From Melieria omissa (Eukaryota > Arthropoda > Insecta > Diptera > Ulidiidae): DNA of 64,000 nt. Positions 42,403 to 53,590 of the stretch are shown here, piece after piece (positions within the stretch are counted from its first letter, which is position 1; every line of letters begins with the position of its first letter). The position numbers were made by a program, and so were the translations under genes. The notes under the pieces were generated by a model. The model saw nothing but the letters and a program-made list of their open reading frames with translations. It had not been told where the DNA came from and made no database searches. Where the stretch lies: contig OZ020270.1 in NCBI GenBank assembly GCA_963971225.1, positions 22,951,689-23,015,688 of the forward strand, written 5' to 3'.

Positions 42403-42585
42403 AAGGCACATGTTTTACAATCTTGTAAAAATGCTACACCTGAATGGTTCCATGGTGAGTGCTGTAACCATAGAGTCCAAATTTTAGATTTTCTTATTTT
42501 AGTTCTTCTACGAAAACACTGCATGTGGGCTGTGCAAAAAGGAAGTTCGAAAGAACGAAAATTGAAAATAATTGTTGGCAAATAA
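42403..42585 (+). pseudogene. Transposase C-terminal segment cut off by MITE (1b)
   Basis: Sixty codons ending in TAA at 42583-42585, in frame with 41195-41895 if the MITE and one TTAA are removed. It contains the WF.GE and LLRKHCMW blocks shared with the family-2 C-terminus. One residue differs from 1a (Ala here, Val there). Confidence 0.75.
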
Positions 42586-43754
42586 AAAAATTCTTATTAA
42601 AAATTATTATTTATGAAAGATAAATTTAAACGAAAGTAAAACAATAAACATAAAACCTTACAATAATATTCTTAATAAATAACTATAAACGCTCTTGTGC
42701 AACATGTTTGCACCCATATTTTACTACACCAAGTTCACGCATTTTTTTTGCTAATTGTAATTTGCTTGTGATTATAAAAAAGAAAGCAGAAATAACGACG
42801 CAACAATTACCAACAACATCAATGCTATCCCGCCTGCACGGCACAGCGCAAAAAACAGTATACCGCTAACTTTTTTTTGTTTGCCAATATTATAATGCTA
42901 TTCCCCGCGACAACAAAAGCAGCGTTCATCGTCATGTTTATCAAGTGGCGCAACAGCAGCGAGAATACGAATGAGTACAGAAGCGACTTCAATTCACATG
43001 TTACGCCGAAGTTACAGAGATTTCTGCTGTTAGTAACAGAGATTTCTGCTGTCAATAACAGAGGGTACTACCAGCAGTACCCAAGTACAACGCGTTTGCT
43101 TGTATGAGATGCGCGTTCTATATTACTTCATATTCTTTGGTTCTATCACTAAGCAAATAAACACATAGAGGTACCACGCGGTACAAAATTTTTCGGTCAC
43201 GCAAATCTAGCACAGTAGGTCCCACACGTACTTCGGCTATACGAAGTTTTGTCGCTGGCTTCGCCAAACTTCAATTTTCGAAGTTCATCTTCATTCTTTG
43301 TGGGATGTTCGACAAGGAACATCAATTGCAAGCTGTGCTGTGCTGATGAGCACGAAACGGCGCGCCGCGGCGTATCGTTTGCAAATTCGAATATGCAAGG
43401 GTGTGTGTCCGTGTGAAAATAAATGTGCGTGTTGCTTGTGTATGCGCTGAGGTGAATGAAAACAATACGAGCAACTGCACAAGATAAAAAGCAAATTGAA
43501 TTTCCATGGCTTTCGGTTCTGCTATGAATAACGAACCATGTGAATTTACAAAGGCGTACAGTAGAGTGTGCGTTCCTATTGATAAAAAACCAAAACCATG
43601 AATTTCTGCTGTGCAATGTTGGCATTCATGTAGGCTACGTTGCCTTCTGACCTAATAAAATTCATACCGATAAATTTTTAAATTCATATATTAACAAGCA
43701 ACATATTATTATTTATTATTATCATTTCCTTGAAATTTATATTATTTAGCAGTT

Positions 43755-44079
43755 TTATGTGTTCTTAAGTATTTTTATTTTATTCTTATTTTTCGGTTTA
43801 CTTGCAATTTTCTCTTTGAGCCAAATGCAATTTTTTCTTAGCAAAATTGTTAAAAAGTAATCTAATATAAATTGCTTATGTTCCCTACAAGTAGACGGTT
43901 CTGAAAACCACAATTTGTATTCATCTACTTTTGTTACGTTTGCAACACACAAATTGTACAAAAGCTTTTTTATATTGGAGGAATGAGGGGTTGCCTTAAA
44001 AAACGTATGAAATGTGTTGTAAAAGATTTTTGAAACAAAAAAAAATTAGTCGATTGGAGCTTTTAGTTTTAAACTACTG
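43755..44079 (-). pseudogene. Family-2 transposase C-terminus, out of frame (2a)
   Basis: Minus-strand continuation of the transposase after a frame break at about 44080-44100. It contains YNLCVANVTKVDEYKLWFSEPSTCREHKQ and the LLRKNCIWL block (about 43960-43800), followed by a Lys-rich end and a stop at 43755. In 2b the same residues are in frame with the preceding part, which shows the break is a defect of 2a. Confidence 0.75.
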
Positions 44080-46080
44080 TTAAAATAGTTGAAAGTTTTT
44101 TTTAAATATAAACATTTCGTTTCCTTGTAAATTACAAAGCTCATCTTTTATTAACTTTTTGCAGTTATGACAGTCAAATTTTTCAATAGTTTTCATCAAT
44201 ATGAAACCAGAGAAATAACGAAGGGAACCATCACTCATATGTTCATTTTTTATAATCCCTAAGGCATTTGAAGAATTCGCTTTCTCTGCATCAGATATGT
44301 CCTTTGATAAGCAAAATTCTTCACCGAACTCTTGATTTATAGCATTTTGAGTTTCATTGTCAATTTCAAACAAACTGGTATTATTGTCAATTGTTATAAA
44401 TGAACCTTCGTCAGTTGGTTCACAATTGGAGGTTCCTGCCGTAAATGCTATTATTTTCATTGAGATCATTTTCGCAAGAATTTGGTCAAACTCAAAAAGT
44501 GAAGGATTATTGTTTGTAACTCCTCTTTTTCTTACCAAATAAAAAAGATTTTCAAGCGGGTCTTGATTAAGTCTTGATAATAAAAGAAAATTGGATTTTT
44601 CCGCCCAGATATCTTGTGAAAGAGACAAAACGGAAGTGATTGATAAAACTATACCATTTAAACAGTATACCGTTCTCGGATACTGACAACTTTTGATATA
44701 GTTTTTCATTTCCTTCAAATAATTTTCGATATTGTTATTCTCACGAAGAGCTGATCGGAAAGGATTTTTATCAAAAAGAACATGGCTATTCAAACAATCA
44801 AAAAGTCTGTTTATTTTTTCAATAAATATAGCTGTGGACAAAGCTTTATCTTTGCAATCATTATAACAGCCATTTTCAACCAAAGATTTTATGGCTGCGG
44901 ATACAGTATGGCTAAATATTTGAGTTGCGTATTTAACCATAATTTTTTCAAATGAATTAGGATAAATATGTTTTTTTGTCAATTTGGGACAAAGGCGGGT
45001 TGAATTGTTTTTATCTAATTCATATAACCTGCAAATAATTGACCAAGAAATTTGTCCATCAGGCGAAGTTATATCATTTCGTGTTAAAATATTTCTTAGT
45101 GATTTTATTAGATGGGGAACATCATACAGTGCATAAATTGTTTTCGAATCTACGACGGTAAATGGCGATTCAGACGTTATTTCCAATTTAGCGAATGAAG
45201 ATCTGTTGTTTGACCCTTGATCACACACAATTGCTCTTACGTTTATACCCAGTTTTTGAGAAATTTTTACATTATTTTTTATAATTTCTTTAAGTTCATT
45301 TGACGTCAAGCCGGTAGAAGAAGCGTAATAGCTCAAAACGTATTTCCAATTTGAATACAGCCCCCTTAGCATAAAAACGCAAACTTGACCAGTAAGTTGG
45401 ATTTTTCGTTCGGTTCCATTATCAACAAAGCCCACAACTTCATCATTAAACAGATTGTACTGTAAATGTTTTCTGACAGAAAATTCATCGAACATCAAAA
45501 CAGCTTCTCGTTCGTCGATATTCATAACTTGAAAAATTTTTTCAAGCGTGCTAAACAATTTTTGGCTTATGCCTGGCTGCAATGATTTTATTGGAGCCCA
45601 TCTTAGCAACGACGTTTTAGAAGGTAAATTTAATTTCAGTTCGTCCCTTAGGAATTGGTAAGAAGCTGCAGAATAAAAGAACATGCTTTGTGCTATAACT
45701 TTTTCTTTTTCTTGCCAAAGAACTCTTTTCTTTAGTAACATTTTACAAAATATGGCAGTATTATCGGACAAAGATTTCTTAGCGACAAAATCATCAACTG
45801 CCCGTTCTATATTAGTCGCTCTTATTTTTTTGTTTCTTTTATACTTATTCGAAAGCAAATTTTTCTGTAATTTTACAATCTTTCTCTTTTGGTCATAAAT
45901 AATTTTTTTTTGTTTTTTAATTTCACCGCATGCGTCCCAATATTTCTTTCTGTAAAAAGCTTCGTTTTGTTCCCTTTTTAAACAATAAGTGCAGTATTGG
46001 TCTTCTTCATCTTTTTTTATTTCCGTTTCCAAATTGTTGGACAAATTTTTAATTAAACAAATTGTTTGGGATTCAACCAC
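44080..46080 (-). CDS. P-like transposase without THAP domain (2a)
   Basis: Open frame of about 666 codons with no ATG near its start: the frame begins inside the repeat array (GTG GTT GAA TCC) and the first Met is more than 100 codons in. A spliced upstream exon or a non-ATG start is therefore needed. It starts with CTYC, a coiled coil of Lys-rich helices, then VLMFDEFSVRKHL (first catalytic Asp, about 45490), AIVCDQGSNNRS (second Asp, about 45215), DVPHLIKSLRN, and NQDPLENLFYLVRKRG (last catalytic acid region, about 44545). A CHNCKK motif lies near 44160. No THAP finger is seen anywhere in 2a or 2b. It is about one third identical to family 1 by eye in the core. Confidence 0.8.
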   Translation of the reverse strand: MVESQTICLIKNLSNNLETEIKKDEEDQYCTYCLKREQNEAFYRKKYWDACGEIKKQKKIIYDQKRKIVKLQKNLLSNKYKRNKKIRATNIERAVDDFVAKKSLSDNTAIFCKMLLKKRVLWQEKEKVIAQSMFFYSAASYQFLRDELKLNLPSKTSLLRWAPIKSLQPGISQKLFSTLEKIFQVMNIDEREAVLMFDEFSVRKHLQYNLFNDEVVGFVDNGTERKIQLTGQVCVFMLRGLYSNWKYVLSYYASSTGLTSNELKEIIKNNVKISQKLGINVRAIVCDQGSNNRSSFAKLEITSESPFTVVDSKTIYALYDVPHLIKSLRNILTRNDITSPDGQISWSIICRLYELDKNNSTRLCPKLTKKHIYPNSFEKIMVKYATQIFSHTVSAAIKSLVENGCYNDCKDKALSTAIFIEKINRLFDCLNSHVLFDKNPFRSALRENNNIENYLKEMKNYIKSCQYPRTVYCLNGIVLSITSVLSLSQDIWAEKSNFLLLSRLNQDPLENLFYLVRKRGVTNNNPSLFEFDQILAKMISMKIIAFTAGTSNCEPTDEGSFITIDNNTSLFEIDNETQNAINQEFGEEFCLSKDISDAEKANSSNALGIIKNEHMSDGSLRYFSGFILMKTIEKFDCHNCKKLIKDELCNLQGNEMFIFKKNFQLF

Positions 46081-46234
46081 GTCAGAATTCGCTTAAATGT
46101 TTAAATTTAAACAAATTGTTTGGGATTCAACCACGTCAGAATTCGCTTAAATGTTTAAATTTAAACAAATTGTTTGGGATTCAACCACGTCAGAATTCGC
46201 TTAAATGTTTAAATTTAAACAAATTGTTTGGGAT
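46069..46234 (-). repeat. Tandem repeat array with CAACCACGTC (2a)
   Basis: Three full 54-bp units, each with GGATTCAACCACGTCAGAAT, and a fourth cut short. Same units as 53350-53590 in 2b. The array overlaps the start of the transposase frame. Confidence 0.85.
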
Positions 46235-47466
46235 TAAACGAGGAGTTCTGTGTTATAGGAATGTTCTTTATTAAATTCCAACTTAATACTAAGTATTGCA
46301 ACGCACAGAGTTCACAATGAAACCTCGGTTTGTTGCGATATGCATATTGTATGTTTAAATATATGTATATTGTATGTTTATGAAAAGGCAGGAAGCCACT
46401 TAGGATTTGTTTGTGTTTGTGATGCTGTATGTTGCGATAAGGGTTTATGGATATTCAAGTGGAAGAAAACGACTGGAGAGTTATCGGCTGTTGGGATTTT
46501 ATAGGTTGTGATAAGGATTGAAGGAACAGATGGATTGTGTTTGAGGAGTCAGGTTTCTGAGTTATGGTTAAAAGATAGCCGTTGGTGGGTTATCGTTACT
46601 AGATTGAAAGACGTTTAGCACACTGGACAGACTGTTAATTTGAGCGCAAGCGAAAGTTTCGAAGTACAATCAGCTCCTGGACAGAGAAACTGAGAGTTGA
46701 ACGAAGCTGCTGGAGAAAGGAAAGGTTGAATGAAGTCAGCCTTCAACTACGATTTTGACAGGTGACTGAGCACATGTTTAACTAGAAGATAGCCCATAAT
46801 TCATATTACTAGTGCTTCTGAAAGGGTGTAGGCAAAACCTATTCCCCAAAATTAAATCCTGTGTGGGCCATTGGCTACATACCTTTTGATTTTCAAATAG
46901 ACGACTTTTTTCAAAGGCAACTCTGAACAAACATTTTCTGAAACTTCTCGTTTGAGTGTCATTCAAGTTGCTGTGTAATATTTCAAAAGCATTAGAATTT
47001 GTGGCATTCCCCCCTCTTGTGTTCCTTCTTTTTATTTTATAGTTAAAATGTTTGCGGCACTTGCTTACTTTCGAGTGTAAAAAATTAAAACATGTTTTGC
47101 ATGAATTACGAAAAGGCTGCGAGTTGTAACAACGCCTTCGTTGACATTAAAAATGAAATATGAATATTCCCTTATATTCTGCCGTCCCCACACAATTTCA
47201 GCGACAGCACAAACTCGATTCAGCCATTTCGGGATTTCGGGCGAAAAGTCCCCATCGACAAAGTTCATTTAATTTTCGTGGCAAATGTTAAATGTGGCTG
47301 TGTACTTGATATGCCACACTATTGCGGCAACGGCGTCATTCCAATTCAGCCCACCAACCTTACCCAAAACAACGCTGCAAATCAAAGCACATAGCGCTAC
47401 GCTCTGCCATTTTACTTCTCGTTACATTCAGTTTTATACATATACAGTTTTATATATATATGTGTA
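46235..47466. other. Unassigned; possible minus-strand LTR end at 46251-47006
   Basis: 46251 starts TGTTATAGGA; on the minus strand AATAAAG lies just before this end. At 47007-47020 the minus strand reads CAAGAGGGGGGAA, like a polypurine tract, followed by TGCCAC. A 756-bp LTR of a minus-strand retroelement is possible, but no partner LTR or coding region is present. 47007-47466 has no clear feature and might be unique DNA. Confidence 0.25.
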
Positions 47467-48959
47467 CAGGGGCGTAGCCAAGGGGGGGCGGTTTGGGTGT
47501 CAGAACCTCCCCCCATAGCCTAAAATTTGTCAACATTTTGAATCACATACATCGTATGTACGTTCCCACATTAGCAAGAATCTCTTTTCATCTTTAAACA
47601 TTTAAAAGAATAATAACAAAAAAAAATTTTGGCGAAACTAATTTGTTTTTTTAATAGTCTCGTTTACACTCAATACAGCGATTGGTATGATCTAAAAACG
47701 TATCTAAAGAGTAGTTTAGTTCGTCGACCAAAATGTCCTTCAGGATGACGGTACAAGCCTTTGGATGGCTACGTTCTCAAAACGCTTTTTTTCGTCAACA
47801 AATGCATTTTTTTAAAAGGTGAAAGTCGCACGGTGCCGCATCAGGTAAAAACGAGGAGAAGTTGATGTTAAAATTCGACTTTTAGTAAACAAAAAAAACA
47901 GTTAAAACCAGTGTCGATAGATGAGATGGCATCCTTCGATAGCCGAATGTTTTGAAATGTGAAAAATTTATGCTATTGAGATTCTTAACCTTCGCCTTAC
48001 CAAAGATTTTTGTATACGTCGTTTACCTATGTCGTTCACTTAAATGACCCCAGGCACTTCCGCCAATATTTTGAGTAAAACTCACAATAAATATACAGTA
48101 ATATATAACTTTTTTTCATACTTCAATATTTAGGATCTTCCTCTGGTGATAATTCGTTTTTCGAAAAAAGGCCTAACGATTAATGATTTATTTTGCGACT
48201 ATGAAAAGTCTGGAAAGATTTCTTTCCAGAGGGTTTATTGAACACATAATTAGGTACGTAAAAAGAAATTTATTGTGAGTTTTATTCAAAATGGCAGCAA
48301 AATCGCCTGGGATCACCCAGGTAGGTATTTTGTATATAAAATGACATAATTCAATTTTAAACATGAAACAAATTTCTAAACAAAATATGTTTTCATGTAA
48401 TTGAAAATTATCAAATTTGTGGTTAAGTTGAGGATTTGATCTAATTTTAAGAATTTCAATGAAGATTTTGGCTAATCTTGTATGAATTACCGCCAAGTTT
48501 TGATGGAATCTGCGATGATCGCGGAATTCAGTTGGCTAACACGTTAGTCATCATTTATGACCAGACAATCGTTTTTAAATCGCGTTTACCACTTATGAAC
48601 TCCAGCACGGTATAAACAATCATCATTATAAACTTGTTTCATTAATTTAAATGCTTCGGTTAGAGTTTAAACATTTTTAAAACAAAAGTTAATATTTGAT
48701 CTTTGTTCGATGCTCATTTTTGTACGACGACACAAACATACTTTCACTTCAGATGCAATAACTTCGCTTTCAGTGCACCAAATTTCATGAAATGTTTACT
48801 AAAAATTGGGAAATATATTAATTTCCAATGCAGTAAGTCACATAAGCCACCACAAAATGTCCTATTGGGGAAGTGCACTTTACTTTAAAAAGCTCGTAAT
48901 ACTAAACTGGCAAAAAAAATTTTAAAACCCCCCATGTCCAAGTTCTGGCTACGCCCCTG
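47467..48959. mobile_element. Non-autonomous hAT element, 1.49 kb
   Basis: Ends CAGGGGCGTAGCCA and TGGCTACGCCCCTG with an 8-bp duplication TATGTGTA (47459-47466 and 48960-48967), the hAT signature. No transposase frame. A second, broken copy lies at 60592-61708. Confidence 0.85.
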
Positions 48960-48976
48960 TATGTGTATATGCGCCG

Positions 48977-51512
48977 CACATTGGGAAAAACAGGCAAAAA
49001 CGCTTGCATTGGAGCAAATTCAAAAGTTGCGAATGTGAATATTTTTTTTTTACTTTTCTTAATATAGATACTCTAGCCAGATAGAAAATCAACTTTTTAA
49101 GTCCCTTCATCCCATGACCTGGACTTTACAGCCTTTCAAAGTTGAACGTTTTATTAAATTATTTTCACTTCTACCAAATATCGTTAACAAGGCTGTCTTC
49201 AAATGCCCGTACAATCTACATTTTTTAATGAAATTCCATAATTTTTCACATGTGGGGTACCGATATCTAAGCAATTAATATGAAAAAAAATTTTATTTAA
49301 AAAATGTTTATTTTGGCAAAAAAAATATATCTAACCTTTGCCTCATTTTTTGATAAAAATGAGAAAAAAGGAGATATTCTCTGGACTGTAACTTTTGAGA
49401 TTCAACAGCATTCAACGAAATACGTATACACTGATTAGGTGGAACATTCAGCTAACTGATGGTACCAAACTCATCTGCGACGTTCTGCAACAAAATGAAT
49501 GCGAGCAATTTTCGCATGCCAACCCAAGCACTTTTTGTACTCAGTTGTGGTGAGCAACGATATATTTTTAATTGCTGAGCAAAACTATAACGTATGAAAA
49601 ACAGCAAGGCTGGTGTTGAAAGGAATAAATATGTATTTAAATGGATAGAATTGAGATATGTATATATATATCGCATTGATTTATCTATGTCCATCTGTTA
49701 ATATGTCTTTTAATTCGTCTGTCTGATGAAAGGTATTCACAATTGCTTTCGAAAAAGTTGAGACACGACAATAAAGTTTCGTACAAACACTTTAGAAATC
49801 ATGAGAACAACATATTGCCTAAAATGGGCGTGGTTTACCCATTCTTAACAGGGTTGCCATATAAAGATATTTTTCAAAATATGAACTTTTAAATATTTAC
49901 CGTCCGTTTAGGGATATGTTTGTCTGGAAATAGGTGTGACATGCCTCTTTAACCCCTTGAGATACATAATATATATTATACTTGTCAGTTAACCTTTTCC
50001 GTGCTTTATAAAAGTAAATGAATAGTTTCATAAAAGTGGGCTAAGTGTCAGTGGCGTAGCGTGGGTATCGGCTGCCCGGGGCGGAAGACAATTTTGCCGC
50101 CCTCTTAATTAGGTATTTCAATTTAATGTATACTATACATTATATACATTAATTCTAGAGAACTTTTCGGCAAGAACAGTTATCATTATTTTGCATTAAA
50201 CAGGTTAGATTTTAAATAAAAAAGTTTATTTGTTTTACAATCACGTTTATTAATACAAAAATTCTTACTTCAACCATTGATATAACAGGTAGTTACATAG
50301 GTATTATTTAATCATGTCGATCGTCGAGGTATATTGTACAGCACATCTATCTATAGGCAAAAATCTGAAAACCGTAAATATTTGTTCGGAACCCTGGGTA
50401 TGCGAGTGTAAAACTCGTACATGGCCGGATTTCAATAAATTAAAGCTTGAACAACATATCAGACAGTCCAAAATACAATTACATAAATAAAATATTTAAT
50501 ACTCACACAGTTGAATGTAGGTACAAGTAGCGGAAAATTCAAATTTTCACAAAGTTAACCAATAATTTCATAACCACTACACGTACTTATTTGTACAAAA
50601 ATCACAGTTACGAAACAGTGTGAACTAAACAACTGAAGATCTATGAATAAAACTTTCTTTGAATTTTCAAAGCATCACAAAGCATCAAAGCAGCAAGTCA
50701 GAATAGACGGTGTTGCCATTCGCTACAAAATATCATTCAAAGAAAGGGGAATACCCGAATTCGTCACAGAATAAGTAATGAAAAATTCCGTACTCTTTTC
50801 AATTGGTGCGAATTTATAGTTGCGTTAAAAATATGAAATGGTTCAAATATTTACAAAATATATTTTATTATTTACTGTGAAATTTTGTCGCCCCCTAAAA
50901 AGTGCCGCCCCCTAAAAAGTGCCGCCCGGGGCGGGCCGCCCCCACCGCCCCCACTACGCTACGCCACTGCTAAGTGTCTCTAAAGAACATTTTAATGCAT
51001 GACCGCAAAATTTTAGCTTATTTTAATATTGTTAAAAATAAAGTCTGTATGGAGAGTAGGCGTGGCCGTGGGCGAATTTTTTCATTTTTGGAATAAATCA
51101 TCTTCTACTTATGGGAAACAGTTATGCGAAAATTCAATCCTTTATCTTTTTTATTTCCGAAGTTATTAAATCTTTTGTTATACACTCGGAAAACATAAAC
51201 CGTGCTGCAAAAAAGTGCTCAAATTAAAAAACCCTAAAACACGTTTAACTTTATTTTTGATCTTCTACTGGAATCAGTTATCAAAATATTGAATTATTTT
51301 TTTGCTTCTGATTATGCATATTTCTAGAACTCTTAACTTCCGACTGTAGGGTACCAGCTCCTGGTAAAGGAAATGAAAAAAAATTACACCCTACAATTCT
51401 ATGAGGAATTCTAAAGATAGTAGCGAAATTTCAGTTCTCTAGTGCAAAAACTATAGTTTCTAGAGTTCAAAACAGGCGATGCGAGCGTTTTTGCCTGTTT
51501 TTTCCCAATGTG
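48977..51512. mobile_element. Transib-like non-autonomous element
   Basis: 2,536 bp with inverted ends of about 35 bases: CACATTGGGAAAAACAGG then CAAAAACGC, the right end having one extra A. The target duplication is 5 bp, CGCCG (48972-48976 and 51513-51517), fitting the GC-rich CGNCG preference of Transib. The ends resemble a V(D)J-type signal, with a CACATTG heptamer and CAAAAACGC nonamer-like block. No RAG1-like transposase is seen. A hAT element sits inside. Confidence 0.65.
50049..50969. mobile_element. Non-autonomous hAT element, 921 bp, with G/C-rich ends
   Basis: Ends CAGTGGCGTAGCGTGGG and complement, with an 8-bp duplication CTAAGTGT (50041-50048 and 50970-50977). The subterminal part is rich in GCCGCCCC blocks, in contrast to the AT-rich middle. 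No coding capacity. Confidence 0.88.
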
Positions 51513-51517
51513 CGCCG

Positions 51518-51831
51518 TTGCGCAAATGTATTTCTTGCTGACGGGGCGCGTGCTGTGTGGCCAACCCCCGACCCACACTGACAGCGCAGAAATGTTGCGG
51601 AAATGTTATGAAAATCGGCGGCTAGGAGATCGCGAGCCGAGGACATGCGTTCGCTGCTGCAAGCTGGAAGAATGCAAGCTATATTTAGTGGACCCAAGTT
51701 ACTAAACATTCAGAGCGCTGTTTAAGATAGCGCCTGGTCGGGTTAGCCTGCACGGTGCTGCAAAGCTACTAGGCGATAATTTACAACTTACAGCTGGAGA
51801 AAAAAGCAGTAGAACAGCGCCTGGGTAGAGC
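51518..51831 (+). pseudogene. Exon-like stretch, unidentified
   Basis: Non-repetitive, GC-balanced sequence between the Transib-like element and copy 2b. A plus-strand frame 51508-51705 encodes RKCYENRRLGDREPRTCVRC and CKLEECKLYLVDPSY, then a stop. After a frame change another stretch reads IAPGRVSLHGAAKLLGDN (about 51728-51781). The composition and Cys/Arg content look like decayed coding sequence, but I do not recognise the family. It might be host DNA carried between the family-2 copies or host DNA flanking 2b. Confidence 0.3.
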
Positions 51832-51856
51832 CACTAAGCAAATAAACACATAGAGG

Positions 51857-52843
51857 CAGTGTTGCCGTTGTGCGACTAAAGTGTCAAATTGACCCTTTTT
51901 GAAGACCGATGATACCTGACACCGACTTTTTAAAAATATGCTTATTTTGACACTTTTCTTCAAAACCATGCGACTTTTGCCCCTTTCTTTTATCAAAAAG
52001 TTTATATATTAATTTTCAAAATTGTTTCGTAAAATTAATTTTTTTATTTTTGCGTACGTAATATTTATAATATGCCTTCCTTTTGGTATTCACTTTTTAA
52101 AGGTAACTCGTAAGTACTTCAAAATTACACCTCTGGCAACATTTAACCTTGTGCCTGTCCCTTGCTCAAAATTGCTTTCGCTGTCCTTTGGGGTCAGGAT
52201 GACCCCAACCCAACGGTATTATAATTTACTGACAAAACATGAAGGAAGGTAACACATAAATAACAAAAGAAAAGGAGAAAGCCCCGAAAAGTGTTTTTCT
52301 CGATTTGTTATTGGGTTGAAAGAGCGATTAACACACAAGACGAGCGCACAAAACCGCTCAACCGTTTTTTTAATTCTGCCTGGGGTGAATTAGACCCCAA
52401 GGGAAAGGTAGAAGGTTAAACTACTTGCAACTCTTTAATTATGTCTAAGTTTTCCCGCAAAAATGTACAAAATTAATCTGAATTCACGCGCTTTTTTGTG
52501 GCATTGCCTAAGTTATTTGCTAAAATAATTTTGATGGCTCCCAATGGATAAGTAAGTATATCACGCATATGCTTTGAAATGCAAATGTATTCATAATAAA
52601 TACAAAACATGCATATTGGGACCTTTTAATATATCCTTCATCAATTAATTTAAGGGGAAAACAGTTTTTTCACAGAAAATCATCTCCTTAAGAAATGTAT
52701 TTAAAAAAATGAGCTCCGAAAGGTAAAATAATGAAAGTATGTATTTATATACATGGCATAGCAAATTGGATCACTTGATGGCACTTTTTTCCGGCTGTGA
52801 CACTTTTTTTGCGACTTTTTAAAATTTTGCAGCGGCAACACTG
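51857..52843. mobile_element. Non-autonomous hAT element, 987 bp
   Basis: Ends CAGTGTTGCCG and CGGCAACACTG, with an 8-bp duplication CATAGAGG (51849-51856 and 52844-52851) made from the family-2 terminal repeat. The uninterrupted terminal repeat at 43147 confirms the empty site. Non-coding. Confidence 0.85.
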
Positions 52844-53344
52844 CATAGAGGTGTCAACTCGCACAAATTTGCGTACCAGCGCAGTAGGTGCAATAGGCAC
52901 TTCGGCTATTCGAACATATTCGCGATGACTTCGGCAAACTTCTCAATTCGAAGTCAGCTTTCATAATTTGCTTTATGTTGATGTGGTCAGTCGCACATCA
53001 ACTGTGCGCTGTGATGATGTTACTGTTGCTGTTATGCGCCTTGCTTTCAGCGCAGCAGGTCCCATACGCACTTCGGCTAGCCGAAAATATTCGCAAAATT
53101 GTGTGCGTTGCCTTCACACGCAATGAAATAATCAACCACCAAAAATGCCAACAAAAGCAACAACACAATTTCACTTGTTCGCGCTTATTTTTTGTGTGTA
53201 TACCTTTTTTCGTTGGCGATCGCTTTCGCTTCAACAAATTTTCTGAAAACAGCTCATTTTCAATCTAATCGTTGCGCTGTCTGGTTGCGTATGCCTTGCG
53301 TTAACTGATTTGAAAAATTTGTTTGAATTGAAAAATTTAAGCGA

Positions 53345-53590
53345 ATTCTGACGTGGTTGAATCCCAAACAATTTGTTTAAGTTTACAAATTTAAGCGAAT
53401 TCTGACGTGGTTGAATCCCAAACAATTTGTTTAAATTTAAACATTTAAGCGAATTCTGACGTGGTTGAATCCCAAACAATTTGTTTAAATTTAAACATTT
53501 AAGCGAATTCTGACGTGGTTGAATCCCAAACAATTTGTTTAAATTTAAACATTTAAGCGAATTCTGACGTGGTTGAATCCCAAACAATTT
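53345..53590 (+). repeat. Tandem repeat array with GACGTGGTTG (2b)
   Basis: Five units of about 54 bp, each reading GAATTCTGACGTGGTTGAAT and a short AT-rich spacer with TTTAAATTTAAA. They lie directly ahead of and partly inside the transposase frame. The motif is the same as in the family-1 subterminal repeats. Confidence 0.88.

Larger units (their letters stand above)
38772..43139 (+). mobile_element. P-superfamily transposon, family 1, copy 1b
   Basis: 4,368 bp, the inverted twin of 1a (position p in 1a corresponds to 66797 minus p here). GTTCTAT flanks both sides (38765-38771 and 43140-43146; GGTTCTAT if the last G is counted as target). It carries transposase on the plus strand, with the same MITE and slippery heptamer. 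Its right flank is immediately the start of a family-2 element. Confidence 0.92.
43147..46234 (-). mobile_element. P-superfamily transposon, family 2, copy 2a (5' truncated)
   Basis: Starts with the family-2 terminal repeat. The transposase is on the minus strand, with its 3' side at the left. The 5' side ends inside the tandem repeat array at about 46234, where the fourth repeat unit breaks off, so its other terminus is missing. 43147-43750 is the 3' non-coding part, related to 56290-57853 in 2b. Confidence 0.85.

Noticed and set aside
48188..48496. Gene inside the hAT element (minus, 102 codons)
   Set aside because: No motif, AT-rich, and not kept in the second hAT copy.
52975..53268. Signal-peptide-like small protein gene (97 codons) in copy 2b
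   Set aside because: It lies in the subterminal repeats of the transposon, with no homologue in 2a and no motif; the hydrophobic start is likely chance.
53231..53587. Minus-strand frame with repeated QPRQNSLKCLNLNKLFGI
   Set aside because: It is only the translation of the 54-bp tandem repeats; the same applies to 46062-46274 on plus.
53350..53590. CRISPR array
   Set aside because: Repeat units are contiguous without unique spacers, and the genome is eukaryotic.
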